A DNA stretch of 64,000 bases from Tetrastigma voinierianum. Taxonomy: Eukaryota; Streptophyta; Magnoliopsida; Vitales; Vitaceae. The notes beneath the pieces were generated by a model that saw nothing but the letters and a program-made list of their open reading frames with translations, did no database searches and was not told the DNA's origin. The translations under genes and the position numbers were made by a program. Below are positions 1-11,668 of the stretch, in pieces (within the stretch, counting starts at the first letter, position 1; each line of letters starts with the position of its first letter). The stretch covers positions 186,001 to 250,000 of the forward strand of contig JAEQBH010004123.1 in NCBI GenBank assembly GCA_016808115.1. Direction: 5' to 3'.

Positions 1-1147
1 ATAAAATTTATTTATAATTTAAAATTATGAAAGTCCCTCAAAGGGATAACTACCAGGCTACTAGAACAATAGTTGAAATGAAGAGTACTACTCCATTCTA
101 AATAGGGCATCTTGGTGTTCATGTCTCTTGATACGTAATGGTAGGTTGAGATAATCCTTGATAGATATAAGTGTGTGTTCCAATTCACAGTCTTTGATGT
201 TTGGACTAGTTATGATCTCGTTCGGACCTTAATGCAGTATGTCCGAACTCCCCCTATAGGATTTAGTGTGTTCTAGCGGATCATAATATATTTGCAATAA
301 AGTAAAGTACACAATCTCTTACATGGTTTGATAGCACGCCTACATCTATGGTGTTGTGCCCGGATCATAAAGATTGTCTTGATCCCGATTAGTTACTATT
401 AGTCTTATGTGGTATAAGACTCCTCTCACATGACCCTTCTTGAAACTGTTACTTATAATGGGAAATTCGAATGGAGCCCTCCATTCCCCTACTCTCTGAC
501 CATCGCACACCCATAACCCATAATACATCGATATAAGATGAAGAAAATAAAGAACAACATCGTTCACATAGGTGAAAGGTTTTAATGTGCAATACCTCAA
601 CCAAGTATCTACACTTTGCACTCTCTCAGCACATCCTGACTTCGCTTGTTCTTCCTCAAGCCTTGCTCCTGAAATCCATGATGAGAGCTTCCAATGCCCC
701 GAATTTATAGCCTTGCTAATAAGTCTTAAAAGTCTAGATAAGGTTGGATTATTCTCCTAATATGACTCCAACCCTACCTTTTATTTTTTGCTCTTTCCTT
801 TAAGCTGTCACATATAAAATAGGAAACTTGTTGATCAAGAATCATCGGGATAAAAATTCTATAATTCTAGTTTGATAAACTGGAACGTCGGATCTTAAGG
901 ACATGATCGTTATCCCGCGCCAAATAGATCCTGGGCCCATCGGTTACTTGCTCCCCGAAGTTCGTTTAACCTCTAAGCCAATAGACTCCACGTCGTCCAC
1001 GTGCTTTGTTTCTAGTTCGGACATCATATGTCTGACACATCCCTGTAACACAAGATAGCCTTAGTCTGAACTATTTCTTGGTCCTACCAGGGAATTTAAT
1101 TCTATTTCATCAAATCTTTATTAAGCTCGATCTCTAAAGTAGCTCTT
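1..1147 (-). repeat. Repeat R, LTR part, unit 1 copy (left piece)
   Basis: This stretch aligns by eye over its whole length with 21427-22390 and then 30668-30760 onward, so it is one of two copies of a dispersed or duplicated repeat. In the second copy the repeat ends next to a polypurine tract read on the minus strand (30932-30946), so I interpret it as an LTR of about 1.2 kb whose element points left. The left end lies outside the window and a younger gypsy-type LTR interrupts it at 1148. No coding potential is visible; the short ORFs at 346-621 and 572-760 have no family resemblance that I recognise. Confidence 0.55.
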
Positions 1148-2692
1148 TGTAACACCCAAATTATGCCCTAACAGTTTAAAATGTTTAGGGTATAATAAAA
1201 ATAAATATATTTTCGGAATAAAATAAAGATAAAAAAAAATAAAATAAGCAAAAACCCAAAATTAATACAAAAGTTAAAGGAGTAAATTAATAATTTGCAA
1301 GAAATTGGAGACAAGGGTCATAATTTAATAAGTTCATATGCCAAAGTAGGAATATGTATAAGTTAAAGTAAGAATAATAGAGAAATGGAGAGACCTAAAT
1401 GCAAAAATGGGAAAGAAAGCGAAAATGAGTAAGCCAAACATGGCCTTAACTCACAAGGAGGATAAGATCGAAAGCGAAAAAAACCTTAGTTTGGTCTTGG
1501 GAGAAGAGACAAAAGGGGATAAGATCGAGAATTAAATCTCTCATTTTGGGAGACAAAGAAAAAAAAAAGTAGAGAGAGGGAGAAGAAGGAGAAGAAGAAG
1601 AAGAAGATGGAGAAGAAGGAAGAAAAAATGAGAAAAGAAGATCAAAGGTATGGAAGTCTAGTGCTTTTGTATGGAATTTGAGTATGGTATTTGTCTAGTT
1701 TTGGTATAGAAGTATAGATACATAGTTTTGAACCCTCTATTTTGTGTATGGGTTGGGTTTGGAAACTCCCAAACTCATTTCTTGTTAGGGTTGAGTTGAG
1801 AAGAACTCTAAGACTCCTATATATGTGTTTTAGGTTGGTTTTGTAGTTGATTTGGGATTGTATGGAAACTAAGTAAGGATTCCCCAAAGTCTTAAGACTT
1901 AGGAAACTCATCTAACCCATTAATTGTGTAGGGGTTTCTCCTACTCAGGTTCCTTTCATTTACAAGGGTTGTGGGGTGGTGTTTTACGCCCCGAGAAATG
2001 TCTAGTTGCAATTTGAACCAAAAATTACCATGTTTTCGTGCCGTGCGCATTAGCGGACTTTGGGACTGGTTTTGGGTGAGAAGAAAGGGAATTTAGTAGT
2101 GAGTCATACAGTAAATTGTAGTCACATTAGTGAACTTGATGTTAGGGTTTGGATTTCTCGATTCGGACATCTGTGAAATGAAGTTATGGTCCATTTACCC
2201 TGAAGAATCTAATGGCCAAGTCAAGGTCGACTCGATGAGATTAAGGTCATTTCGGCGAGGTCGGGTCAGCTCGGTGAGTTTTGACTACCCACATGTGACC
2301 TCCGGCTTGAAGGTCATAACTTCTTTGTCGAACTAGTTCGGGTGTTAACAGGCTACATGGAAGCCCATGAGTCAAGAATCCATCTATATATAGCTTATTA
2401 AAATTAGAATCATAGTAGGTCCAAAATCACAAAAATAGTAGACTCTTGAGTAACCGTAGTTATTTATCTGCGTATAAAAGGATATAGAAAAATGCAAGAT
2501 TGAATAAATGATTATACCATATCGCATATGATTCTTAGATGATACATAATAATTCGAGAATATAAGATATATCTTTTGAAATACACATATGGATTATCTG
2601 CACAGAACACAGTAGAGGATAGATAGACATGCCTATTAGGGAAAAACAAGTCTGCAGCATACAGTACAGTTGGCCCCGTTTGGGTCATTACA

Positions 2693-2836
2693 GCGCCTTT
2701 GGAGCGCCTGATGATGTTGTCTCATACAATGATAGCGGCGCCGGGCCTTGCTAGACCAATGTTTTGCATAGTGAGTACAACGCCTTTGGACCCTTATAGA
2801 CCACTATTTTGCACAGTGAGTACAGTGCCTTCGGGC
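2693..2836 (+). repeat. Short hairpin repeats inside the solo LTR
   Basis: Two units of roughly 50 bases share a GTGAGTACA lead-in followed by a hairpin: GCC-TTTG-GAC near 2781-2790 and GCC-TTCG-GGC at 2827-2836. A third hairpin, GCGC with CTTTGGA as loop, lies at 2693-2707. The TTCG loop closed by C-G is the same type as the hairpins in the 4-kb LTRs farther right. Confidence 0.5.
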
Positions 2837-3519
2837 CCTTATATTTCCTTTATCCACTTATAAGGTTTATGCAGGCATGAAACATAAAACAAATGATTTG
2901 AATATGACATATGAAATTATATGATATGATAAAAGAAGCATAGCACCGCTATGCGCTTACATGTATACTGTGACAAGTATATGACATGATATGAGAAGCA
3001 TAGTTCTCTTGTATGATGATAATTATCTGATGACAAAAACAAGAAGTAAAGTGTAAAAATGACATGAAAAGTATCTGAAATATGATGAAAGGAAACATGT
3101 TAAGAAAAAGTAGATGAGAATTTGGATAAGTATATGTAAAGGTTATAATTGTATCACTTAAGTTTATGCATGTGAATAAAGTAAGATGATCCTTATTAGG
3201 GGTCGTCCATTTGAGTTTATTCCCACTAGCGTAAAAACATACTTGAGGTGTTTTCATCCATGTGAATCTGAAGAAGAGAAACTAGAGAGCCAGGGACAAA
3301 ATGCATCCAGGTGAGTCGAAGGCCACATCGCTGGGTGCCTCTTTGGAAGACCTTTTGATCTAATGTATATATATTTTGTTCTTTTGTAAACCAATGTAAA
3401 TATTGTAAATGTTGAACATTTCCACTTATAGGTTGTATATATTTTTTAATCCTTTGCTACGAGAATAAAATACAAGTTAAATGTTTAACATTATATAATA
3501 AACTTACAGTTTCCTAGTT

Positions 3520-3521
<2 letters not shown>

Positions 3522-3592
<71 letters not shown>
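3522..3592. repeat. (AT)n microsatellite
   Basis: An almost pure AT dinucleotide run of about 70 bases lies just inside the right end of the solo LTR. Length is likely to vary between individuals and may be inexact in the assembly. Confidence 0.95.
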
Positions 3593-3594
<2 letters not shown>

Positions 3595-3596
3595 CA

Positions 3597-3757
3597 CCTT
3601 CACTCGGCACCGGTAAAGTTGAGAGACTACAGTTTAGTGAGTATCAGGCATCTCAGTTAAACAGGACCCTCCAATTTCGAATTAGGGATCGAAGAAGAGC
3701 TATTCTGACTACCTTTGTAGAACCCTTGAGATGAAGATATGGATAATTTCAAACTCA
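3597..3757 (-). repeat. Repeat R, LTR part, unit 1 copy (right piece)
   Basis: From about 3712 the sequence (GTAGAACCCTTGAGATGAAG) matches 30886-30931 in the second R copy. The stretch 3597-3697 has no counterpart there and is unassigned. The edge at 3757 corresponds to the LTR edge at 30931, but the adjoining polypurine tract is degraded here. Confidence 0.5.
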
Positions 3758-5613
3758 ACGCATTCCTTCCCCTTTGAAATATATCTTTGGCAAAATATCC
3801 CTTAAAGAATGAGACAATAACATACCTTGAAGAGGGAAGACCAAAAGAGGCATGAAACCTTAGTTTAAAGATGAAGATTTTTATTTCATTCATTGTTTGT
3901 CCCTTTTTACATGTCTGTGTCACAATTTAGATGGGATCAAAAGAAAATATCCATTAGCTACCCCTTTTACGCCCATCTTACCATGAAACGTTCACCCACC
4001 ACTCCCTTAAGTTTTTGGTGAAAAATTAGAGCGTGGAGGATTGAGAAGATGGCAAATCCAGAGGCACCTTGTCTCCACTTTTCCTACCACTATGGTCAGA
4101 CTCTATGGACATCGTTGATTCTGATCGATTTTGGCATTATTTGAGGCATGAAGATCGGTTGGGCCAATATTGGTCCCAATTAGGAACTTCATTCCCTACA
4201 GCGGATCGAGGGCTTGGTCCTTGGCACAGAGTTTGGACTTGTAGTAAGGTCCGATGATGCTATAGAGACCATGTGTACTCCCTCTCATTGTCTTCTCATA
4301 CGAAGTGTAGATATGGCCTCTTGGCCTTGGTTTTCTTTAATTCTTCAACGAAGAGGCGTTGAACTCCTCGTTGCTTATGTATTCCTTGGAGGTGTAGCTT
4401 CACCAACTATTGTTCTTATCTGGAAATGACCCAACATGTTTTATTAGAGTTCGAATGGTCACCTTGAAATTCGGACCGTCGAAATTTGTAGAGAGTAAAT
4501 TTTCCCTTAGGTGCAATTCTTTAGTTCGGACCTGCAGGACCTTCTCTTCATTTCCTGTGTTATTTCACTGAGAGAGACATCTCCTTAAATAGTGCCTTTC
4601 ATACAATTTGGTTGATGTGCATCTTTGCTCACTAGAGGCCCAATGTCGGTGGGGGTTAATAAGATTTGGTTTTTTGAACTGTAAGTCCAGATATCGGCGA
4701 TGGATACCCTTGTGCTTTTCGATAAGTTGTATTTTAGACGCAGCCCGGTATATATATGTTCAGGCATGAGACTTTCTGGAATAAATTTTCTCTTCATTCC
4801 CTGCTTGGAAAGAGCAGGTGGTGAGTTCTTGATACAACTATCGGTGGGTATTAGTTGATGCGTCTAGTACTGTCAGCGAGGATATAATGATTGACGATAT
4901 TTGGCTACTATTAATGGGATATAATAGTTGACAATATCTGGCTATGACAACAGGATATAATAGTTGACCATTTGAAAGTCCATATGGTAGACACCATTTG
5001 GTGCTTTGATGAAAGTATTTGATTTGAAATTTGATATAAATTGTTTGGTTCCACATTTGATATAAAATCGATTTAGGGAATATTTGAATGGAAAATTTTG
5101 AATATTCTAGCTTATCTTTGAATCATAGTTTTGATAGAAAAACATCTTCTATTTGTTATTACAATTTAAGAGCCTTTGATCAATTAAACTATATTATTAT
5201 TTCTTATTGAGTTTAAAGCTTACTCTCATTCGTTGATATCTTTTCAGATGCTTTTAGTTTCTATGATAAGTGATGGCTAGGTTGGGGTTTCGTCATTATT
5301 AGGATTTGATGAAAAGTTTATTTTAGACTTTGTTGAACTAGTAAGTTCATGTTTAAGTGGATTTTTCGGTTTTGAGGTTATTTAGGAAAGTTACTTGAAT
5401 AATGACCGCCATTTTTATTAGTTCGAGTTGAATTTGGAGGTCCCGAATAGCTCTATTGAGAATGTATTTGATATTTGATAGATTCTGCATTCACTTTAAA
5501 CGGATGTTTGTGGTGGATAATCTAGTTAAGGTTTGTGTCGCTTAACACTTCGAGCCTTCGATATTGAGATATGAATTGATAGTAATACCCATAGAGTGAG
5601 TTTCAGGGTGTGA
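3758..5613. repeat. Repeat R, non-LTR part, unit 1 copy
   Basis: This aligns with 30932-32794. Both copies end with the same junction, a TTTCAGGGTGTGACA terminus followed by WAKL intron sequence (GTAGGTATATT). The last 700 bases resemble the end of a gypsy LTR, including a repeated TATAATAGTTGAC motif at 4876-4972. The minus-strand frame at 4585-4797 corresponds to part of the longer ORF of the other copy (31392-31943) but is broken here. I see no intact gene. Confidence 0.5.
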
Positions 5614-8281
5614 CAGTAGGTATATTAAAATTTATGTTATAAAATGCTCTTTCCTTATAATATAGTTATCTACATTTTTAAAGGAATACTTTAACTTCAA
5701 TTAAATTTGTAAAGTTGTTTTTTTTTTCTCTTAATCGTTTCCTTTTTTTTTTTTTTTATGGGTTTGCCAATATTATCAGTCCATAATTACAAAAACGTTT
5801 GATCCTAGGAGTACTGGTATGTCACTTATGCTTTTTGTGAAGGACCTATCATTTTTGTAAAGGAACTATCATTTGTGATCACCAAGCGTCATTTTGTTTA
5901 TGTATTTCTTATGGGAATGCTACCATATTAGAATACTAAGTTGGTTTTTCTTTCAAACTTGATTTCTTGGATTCTTTCACTATTCCTAATCAAGCTTCCT
6001 TCCTAGCATTGGAAAATGGAACCAAGTTTTGAGAATTAATCTATTATTGTGACGTTTTGGTGCAATTAGGCTAAATGACCCACAATACCACCACATGATT
6101 CCAAAGCAATTTGCAATTTCCACTCTGAGTGCTCTCGACCTGTCAAATGGTTACGGTCCCACTACAAGTGGTCATCAAATGAGCGTAATATTGCACTAAA
6201 GGAAAATGCTACTTCAGATATCAAGCGATTATACATGAAAATGAAAATGAATATTTTATCTTCATTTTATTTCTTGCTGAATGATTTGATAAACTTTACA
6301 ATTTTAATTTGTGTGTAATATAAATATGAAGTTGAAATAATTATGTATTTTCATTCAATATTTAAGTAGCAATGAATATTTTAAAAAAAAGTAACATTAT
6401 GAATAACAATAGAAAATAAACTACTTAACAACGTCCTTATATACAAACAACTTAAAATAGTTTTTAGTTTTACTTCTTATTATTTGACCATGTGATTGAA
6501 AAAACTGTCTTTATTTTAAAAAGCTGTTGTGATAAATTATTGTGGAAGTTAGACCATTTATTGATTGTTGTTGTTTTCAAGTAAAGTTTTAAAAGCGAAA
6601 ATAAACTAACAATTTTTAAAAAATAAGAAGAAATTATTCCCATTGATTTTTTAAAAGAAACCTTAAAAAAATCAATATTTTCGTATGTTTGACACAGTGC
6701 ATTCTATGTTGTTTCGTGAACCTACAAAATTCATGTACAGAGTTGAAAAGCTATCTCTCGTTCCTAGAAATTCAGAGGGAAATAAGATATAAATTTTTTT
6801 CTTAAATTTAGGTTTCTTGTGAAAATATATTGAGATAGAAAATTTGTAAAATTTATAAATATCGATATATCTTCGATATATTCGTAAAAGTTAAGTACCA
6901 ATATATCTATAAAAATCGATATTTTTATCCTTGCTACATAGCTGAAAAGCTATATCTGGTTCTAGAAATTCAGCAAGAAAGAAGATATAAAATTTCACAT
7001 TTGGATGTGGATCGGGTTTCCAATAATCTGCCCCATCCCGATATTAAAATTTCACAAATATCCTTCATATATAAATATGCATTTCCTTTCCTTTCTCTCT
7101 ATCATCTAGGGTTTCATATCATGGACCTCTGTTGATCTCATTTAGGGTTTTAAGCTGCCGCCAATCATTTGGAGTTTTCGGTAACCGTCGACTTCGAATG
7201 TGAGTTTAGGATGTTTCAATCATTCATTGTGAGTTTAGGAATGTCGATAAAAGGCCTTTTATTTCGAATTTGAAATAATTCCAAAATCATTTGAAACCAA
7301 GATTTGATCATTTGTACGTGGATGGGAATATTTTCTCATTAAGTTGCTCATATTTGAAACTTGTATACATTTTTGTGGTTCTCACCTCCCTTCTACGAAA
7401 TCTATTTTCTAGGAAAGTGAGGTTTTTTGGCCGACTTCATCTCTACTCTTTTGATTAAGCGGCTCAGTGGGTCTCTCTCTGATTCCTAATTCTAATAGTG
7501 TTATCGTCGAATGTTCTCTCTTTTTTATCCTTTCACTTTGTTTTAGCTGATAAGTTACATAATCAAATTGTTTTCGATTTCTAACCATGGCATCATTATT
7601 AAGTATAGCCTTGAGGACCCATATCTCTAATTTGATACAAATTTTAAGGGTCTTAATGAAATCCCAATTCTCACATCATTTTTTCCATGATGGATTAAAA
7701 TTTCAATGCATTTTGTTTTGTGCCGGAATTTTATTTTCTAAGGTCATTTTCTTTCTCAACAACCAAACAATGAGATGGGGAAGATAACATTGTTGATGTA
7801 AAGATGTTGTGTGCCAACCGATTAAATAATAATGACATCGATGTACCTTTATATAATGACATCTTTTCTTGGGTCGGTTGGGAATCGGTTGTAGGCGACC
7901 AGCGGGAATGCCACCCACCACGCCACAGGTTTGGAAAACCTTCTATATGCCTTGTCCCAAACCCGCCCAGTTGCCATTCCTACTCTTGATGACATAGTCT
8001 ATTGGAGTCAATTGAAACCATAATATAATTGTAAAATTTCATAACTTTAGTTAGAAGCCTCAAAATAGTTGAATCTTCATCTTAGATTCAAACTTGAGAA
8101 GATTAGATGTAAAGTCGATTTGCATTGAGTCACTATAAAATCTTTAGCTTACAATTTTTCTATCATTTCTCTTTATATTTTATTGTTGTTTATTGATTCT
8201 TGCATATTAACATCCACACAACTAAACCAACACATAACTAAGTAGCAACACACAATAACAATATGTACCTAAAAGCCATTC
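5614..8281 (-). other. WAKL array spacer, unit 1: relic intron sequence plus 3' flank
   Basis: The part 5614-6500 matches the large intron of WAKL pseudogene 2 (54870-55307 and 55837-56200), and 7000-8281 matches 52200-53437 downstream of pseudogene 2. The spacer is therefore a product of unequal exchange within the WAKL array. A local duplication is visible, with similar stretches near 6740-6795 and 6940-6995 bracketing an AT-rich insert that contains repeated CGATAT motifs. The ORF beginning at 7587 has a partly conserved start in the other copy but no recognisable product. Confidence 0.65.
7060..7160 (+). promoter_or_regulatory. Promoter-like segment on the plus strand within the spacer
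   Basis: A TATATAAATA box (7068-7077) is followed by a pyrimidine-rich stretch and telo-box-like TAGGGTTT motifs (near 7107-7114 and 7143-7150). This is the layout of many plant promoters for translation-related genes. The TATA box and part of the rest recur at 52281-52380. No gene could be followed downstream, so this may be a promoter fragment carried along in the array. Confidence 0.3.
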
Positions 8282-9572
8282 TCATGTAAAAAGTATCATT
8301 ATACGACACTTCTTTAATGGAAAATTGCACATAAAGTAGTCTCGAATTCTACATGAACACATAAATAATACTGTAAGACAAAACATGCTTATTAACTTAA
8401 AATGACTTTTGATATTATAAAGCTTGAACATCTGATGAAGAAGATGTATTTGTATCCAAGCAAGATTATGTTTGAGCGAAGGTAGCATCGAGTCGATCAA
8501 TTCGGTGATGTCATATTCAACCTCCTTATAATTCTCTTGACACATAAATCTCCTTGACACTTTCTAATTCTTTCCAACTCTATGGCAACTTCTATCATTG
8601 TTGGTCTGTACTTCATTCAAGTTTATGCATCGTCTTGCCAAATGAGCCGTGCGTGATCTGCTGTATGCGCCCTCTTTTACAGCTCGAGTATCAAGAAGAT
8701 CTGATAAGCGATTTTCTTTCATGGGCGATATGGAAATGTGAAACAAACTTCCTTCTTCAGATCTAGTTTTCAATATTGGCTTTTCCCTGTTAAAAGCTCA
8801 ATAAGAACTATTCCAAAACTATAAACATCGCTTTTTTCAGTAAATTGGCTTGATTGAAAGTACTCGGGGTCCAAATATCCAAAAGTACCTGTATGGGTGA
8901 GTAGTATGTTTGAGTCGATGGAAATAGATTTTGAAGTTCCAAAATCTGCCATTTTTGCTCGATATTTATCATCTAAAAGTATATTAGTCGATTTGATATC
9001 TCGATGATAAATTGGTGTAGAAGATGCTGAATGTAAGTAAGAAAGAGCTCTCGCAACTTCAGTAGCAATTCGCAAACGCATTTCCCATGTAATCGAGATT
9101 CTTCATTTTAGTCATGGATATATGTTCTGAAAGGTTCCATTAGGAATGAACTCATACACCAACAAAAGGTACTTCTTTCTCTAAACAACATCCTAATAAA
9201 CACTTGTGTTTCTATGATTGATTTGGGATAGAATGACAACCTCATTGATGAATTGTCTAAGTTTGTCTTCACCCATTATCTTCAACTTTGCTACTGAATT
9301 CACTGCATCCATCAACATTCCTTTATAAACAATACCTTGGCCTCCTTGACCAATAACCCGATTTTCATTATAACGATCAGTGGCTTTCTCTAACTCTTTG
9401 GAAGTGAACAATGTGGTTTTATCAACATTTCCTTCACTTGAAGATAATTGTTGTTCCACCATTCTTTTAAAGCATTTCTCCTTGTACTTAATTTTGTTTC
9501 TCCTTTTTAGTATTCTGTACATCCACCGTGCACAGATCACCAAAAGCAATGTTCCAAGTCCTATTGCTATGC
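8282..9572 (-). CDS. WAKL pseudogene 1, exon 3: membrane segment and kinase domain
   Basis: The exon opens after a TTTGTGTAG acceptor with GIAIGLGTLLLVICARW, a transmembrane helix followed by a basic stop-transfer stretch (RILKRRNKIKYK). The kinase then shows the glycine loop GQGGQGIVYKG, the HRDIKSTN catalytic loop (HRD at 8998-9006), DFG (8938-8946), GTFGYLDPEYF activation-segment end and SDVYSFGIVLIELLTGK. The ATP-anchoring VAVK lysine region reads VNSVAKLK, so bases appear changed there. The segment LLGCCLE...YEF (9190-9090) and the C-terminal HLARRCINLNE are in other frames. Residue identities at the catalytic positions are conserved even though the frame is broken at least three times. 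Confidence 0.85.
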
Positions 9573-9794
9573 CTACACAAATCACAACAAAGAAAAATGT
9601 TACTTTGTCTAGTAATATAAAAATATACTATTAACTCACAAAATGTTACTTAATAAAGTTTATATCACTCCTCGCCAACATCTATAAACCTAGGAAATAT
9701 GATCTTACTGTAGGTAAATTAAAATTTATGCGATATTAAGTTGTGTGTATAAATATTAAGTTGAAATAATTATGTATTTTCATTCCATATTAAG

Positions 9795-10451
9795 CAAGGT
9801 TTGAAATATATATCAGTACTTGAATTTTACGAATATATTGGATATAGGTGCACATTTTTACATAAATATGATAAAGCAAAAATTATATAAAATTCATAAA
9901 ACTACTTTAAAAAAGTTTAAAATATTTTCTTCTCCAAAGCACATTAAAATTGATCAAATAATACTTATCTTTTGAAAATTATCATTCAATGAAAATAATT
10001 TAGAAAATATATTATTGAAATTTAGCCATTAAAATAAATTATTATTATAATTGGGTTTTATTTTAAAAAATCAGATAATGTTATCTTTTAAAAAATTATC
10101 ATGAAAATAATTATAATATTAAAATTTTAAATATATACTATTGGAATTTATCCATTAAAAATAAATTATTATTGTGTGTGTGTGTATTATTATTATATTT
10201 TGTTATTAATTTATAATTAAAAATATATTAATACTTTATTTTATCAATTAGTAGTAATTTATAAAATATAATAATTTTACTAATTATTTGTTTTTTGATG
10301 ATTTTAAATAATGAATATGAAAACAATAAAGATGATGTAATGTTATAAGATTTATCGGTAATATATTATTTGAAAGGCATATAATATCAAAAGCTTAGAC
10401 ATCTCGATGGAAAGAAGCTGATTACGATATATCCCGACATTTTAAACCGTG
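9795..10451. mobile_element. hAT-type MITE in the WAKL-1 intron
   Basis: The element is flanked by a perfect 8-bp duplication ATATTAAG (9787-9794 and 10452-10459), diagnostic of the hAT superfamily. Its ends are imperfect terminal inverted repeats: CAAGGTTTGAAAT on the left, and CACGGTTTAAAAT read inward from the right. The site is empty in WAKL pseudogene 2 (CCATATTAAGTAACTATATG near 56051-56070). At 657 bases with no transposase frame it is non-autonomous; the interior is very AT-rich. Confidence 0.8.
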
Positions 10452-11567
10452 ATATTAAGTAACAATATGAATAACAATAGAAAAATAAACTAGCAACTAT
10501 ATCCTTACAAACAACTTAAAATAGTTTTTTTAGTTTTATTTCTTATTATTTCACCATGTGATTGAAAAACAATATTTTATTTTAAATTGTTGTTTTCTAG
10601 TAAATGTTTTTATAATCAAAGTAAACTAACAAATTATTTAAAAAAATATTGAGACAGAAAATTTGACATATATAACTGCAAATTTTCACTGGAAATTCTG
10701 TATTTTAATAAAAATAAGAAAATTCTTTTTGCTGTTTTTCTCCATTATTTCGTGAGTAATTATTTTTTTCTCACTGTTTAAAATATTATTAATATGGTTT
10801 TTAGGAAAATAATAATTTTACATGTGTGAGAGTGTTTTTGAAAATAATAGCGAAAATTTGTTTTTTAAAATTGTTTTATACTATTATCCTCTGAAACAAG
10901 AACAAAGTTGAGAAACTTAGAGCGTGGATTAAAGAAATATGTATACAGAAATTTAAAATTTGTTTTTTATCTTTTTCTTTTTTATTAATGATTTCGTTTC
11001 TATATAATTATTTTAAATAAGTTGAAATTAAATTAAAATAATTAAAAATTATTAAAGAGTATGGTGACAAAATATTTCCTTTTCAAAATTTGGAAAGAAA
11101 ATAGCTTCCAAGGACATCTCTAAATTAAAAAAAGATAGCATGCTATTTTGTGTATCTTAAATAACTTCTTAAACAATTAGTACTTGTTTTTTTCTGAGAT
11201 ATCCATAATATTCTGAAAAAAATCTCTTTTAAACTTGAAGGCCGATTCAGTTAATTTTAATTTAATTCCTCTTTTGGTTACCTTTTTCTTTTTTCTTCTT
11301 CCTATTTTGAAAGCAAACAAAGGTGCTTCTAGTAACATCATGCCTGGAAACTTAGTTTCTGATGTAAATAATTATTATTTATTTTCTTAAAAAAGTTAAT
11401 CAATTTTAAAAAAATTTAATTATTAATTTTCAATTTAAAATATATTTCCAAAATTATTAGCTTCAAAACCATTATATTTATTCTAAAGGAAAAAATTGTT
11501 ATTAATTTCCTTTTCCGATTTATAACTGAGAGTAGGAAAAAGAAAAAGAAAGAAGATAGCAACATAC
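10452..11567 (-). other. WAKL-1 large intron, remainder
   Basis: AT-rich intron sequence with many homopolymer runs, alignable with 56060-57257 of pseudogene 2 and with 40860-41460 in the exon-less relic. The GTATGTTG donor of exon 2 is at 11567-11560. I see no nested gene or further element. Confidence 0.7.
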
Positions 11568-11660
11568 CTGGCATACTGTTATTCCGCGGTGACTTGGATC
11601 AATGATTGTCTCGTTGATATATGTCGTAACTTCATGTTCAAATAGAAATTTAGCAATTCA
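11568..11660 (-). CDS. WAKL pseudogene 1, exon 2 (EGF-like end), internally deleted
   Basis: The minus strand keeps the exon start (TTTGAACATGAAGTTACG) and the exon end before a GTATGT donor. Compared with exon 2 of pseudogene 2 it lacks about 50 bases that encode the cysteine-containing core VLCIPNGNGTYNCF. The acceptor position is uncertain. Loss of this core would remove the second EGF-like module even without the other lesions. Confidence 0.6.
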
Positions 11661-11668
11661 GCGAATGA

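Larger units (their letters stand above)
1148..3596 (+). mobile_element. Probable solo LTR of a Ty3/gypsy (Tekay-like) element
   Basis: The segment starts TGTAACACCC and ends TGACA, the usual termini of long plant Ty3/gypsy LTRs. It interrupts repeat R: the flanks at 1120-1147 and 3700-3757 are nearly continuous in the second R copy (30840-30931). The first part (TGTAACACCC, then a TGTTTAGGGTAT motif, then a GAAGAAG-rich purine tract near 1576-1630) parallels the start of the 4-kb LTRs at 22391 and 26662, so this is a related but distinct family. It has no gag or pol, hence a solo LTR. The 5-bp flanks CTCTT and CCTTC match only loosely, and about 100 bases after 3596 are absent from the other R copy, so the right edge is uncertain. 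Confidence 0.6.

Noticed and set aside
7587..7787. 66-codon frame starting MASLLSIAL as a small gene
   Set aside because: The paralogous copy at 52727 shifts frame within about 20 codons, and no domain is recognisable.
7860..7990. Inverted-repeat structure GGTCGGTTGGGAATC against CAAACCCGCCCAGTTGCC
   Set aside because: Pairing is weak and interrupted; the matching region in the third spacer does not preserve it.
9380..9634. 84-codon plus-strand frame over the WAKL kinase exon
   Set aside because: Antisense shadow of the kinase exon, whose motifs are clear on the minus strand.
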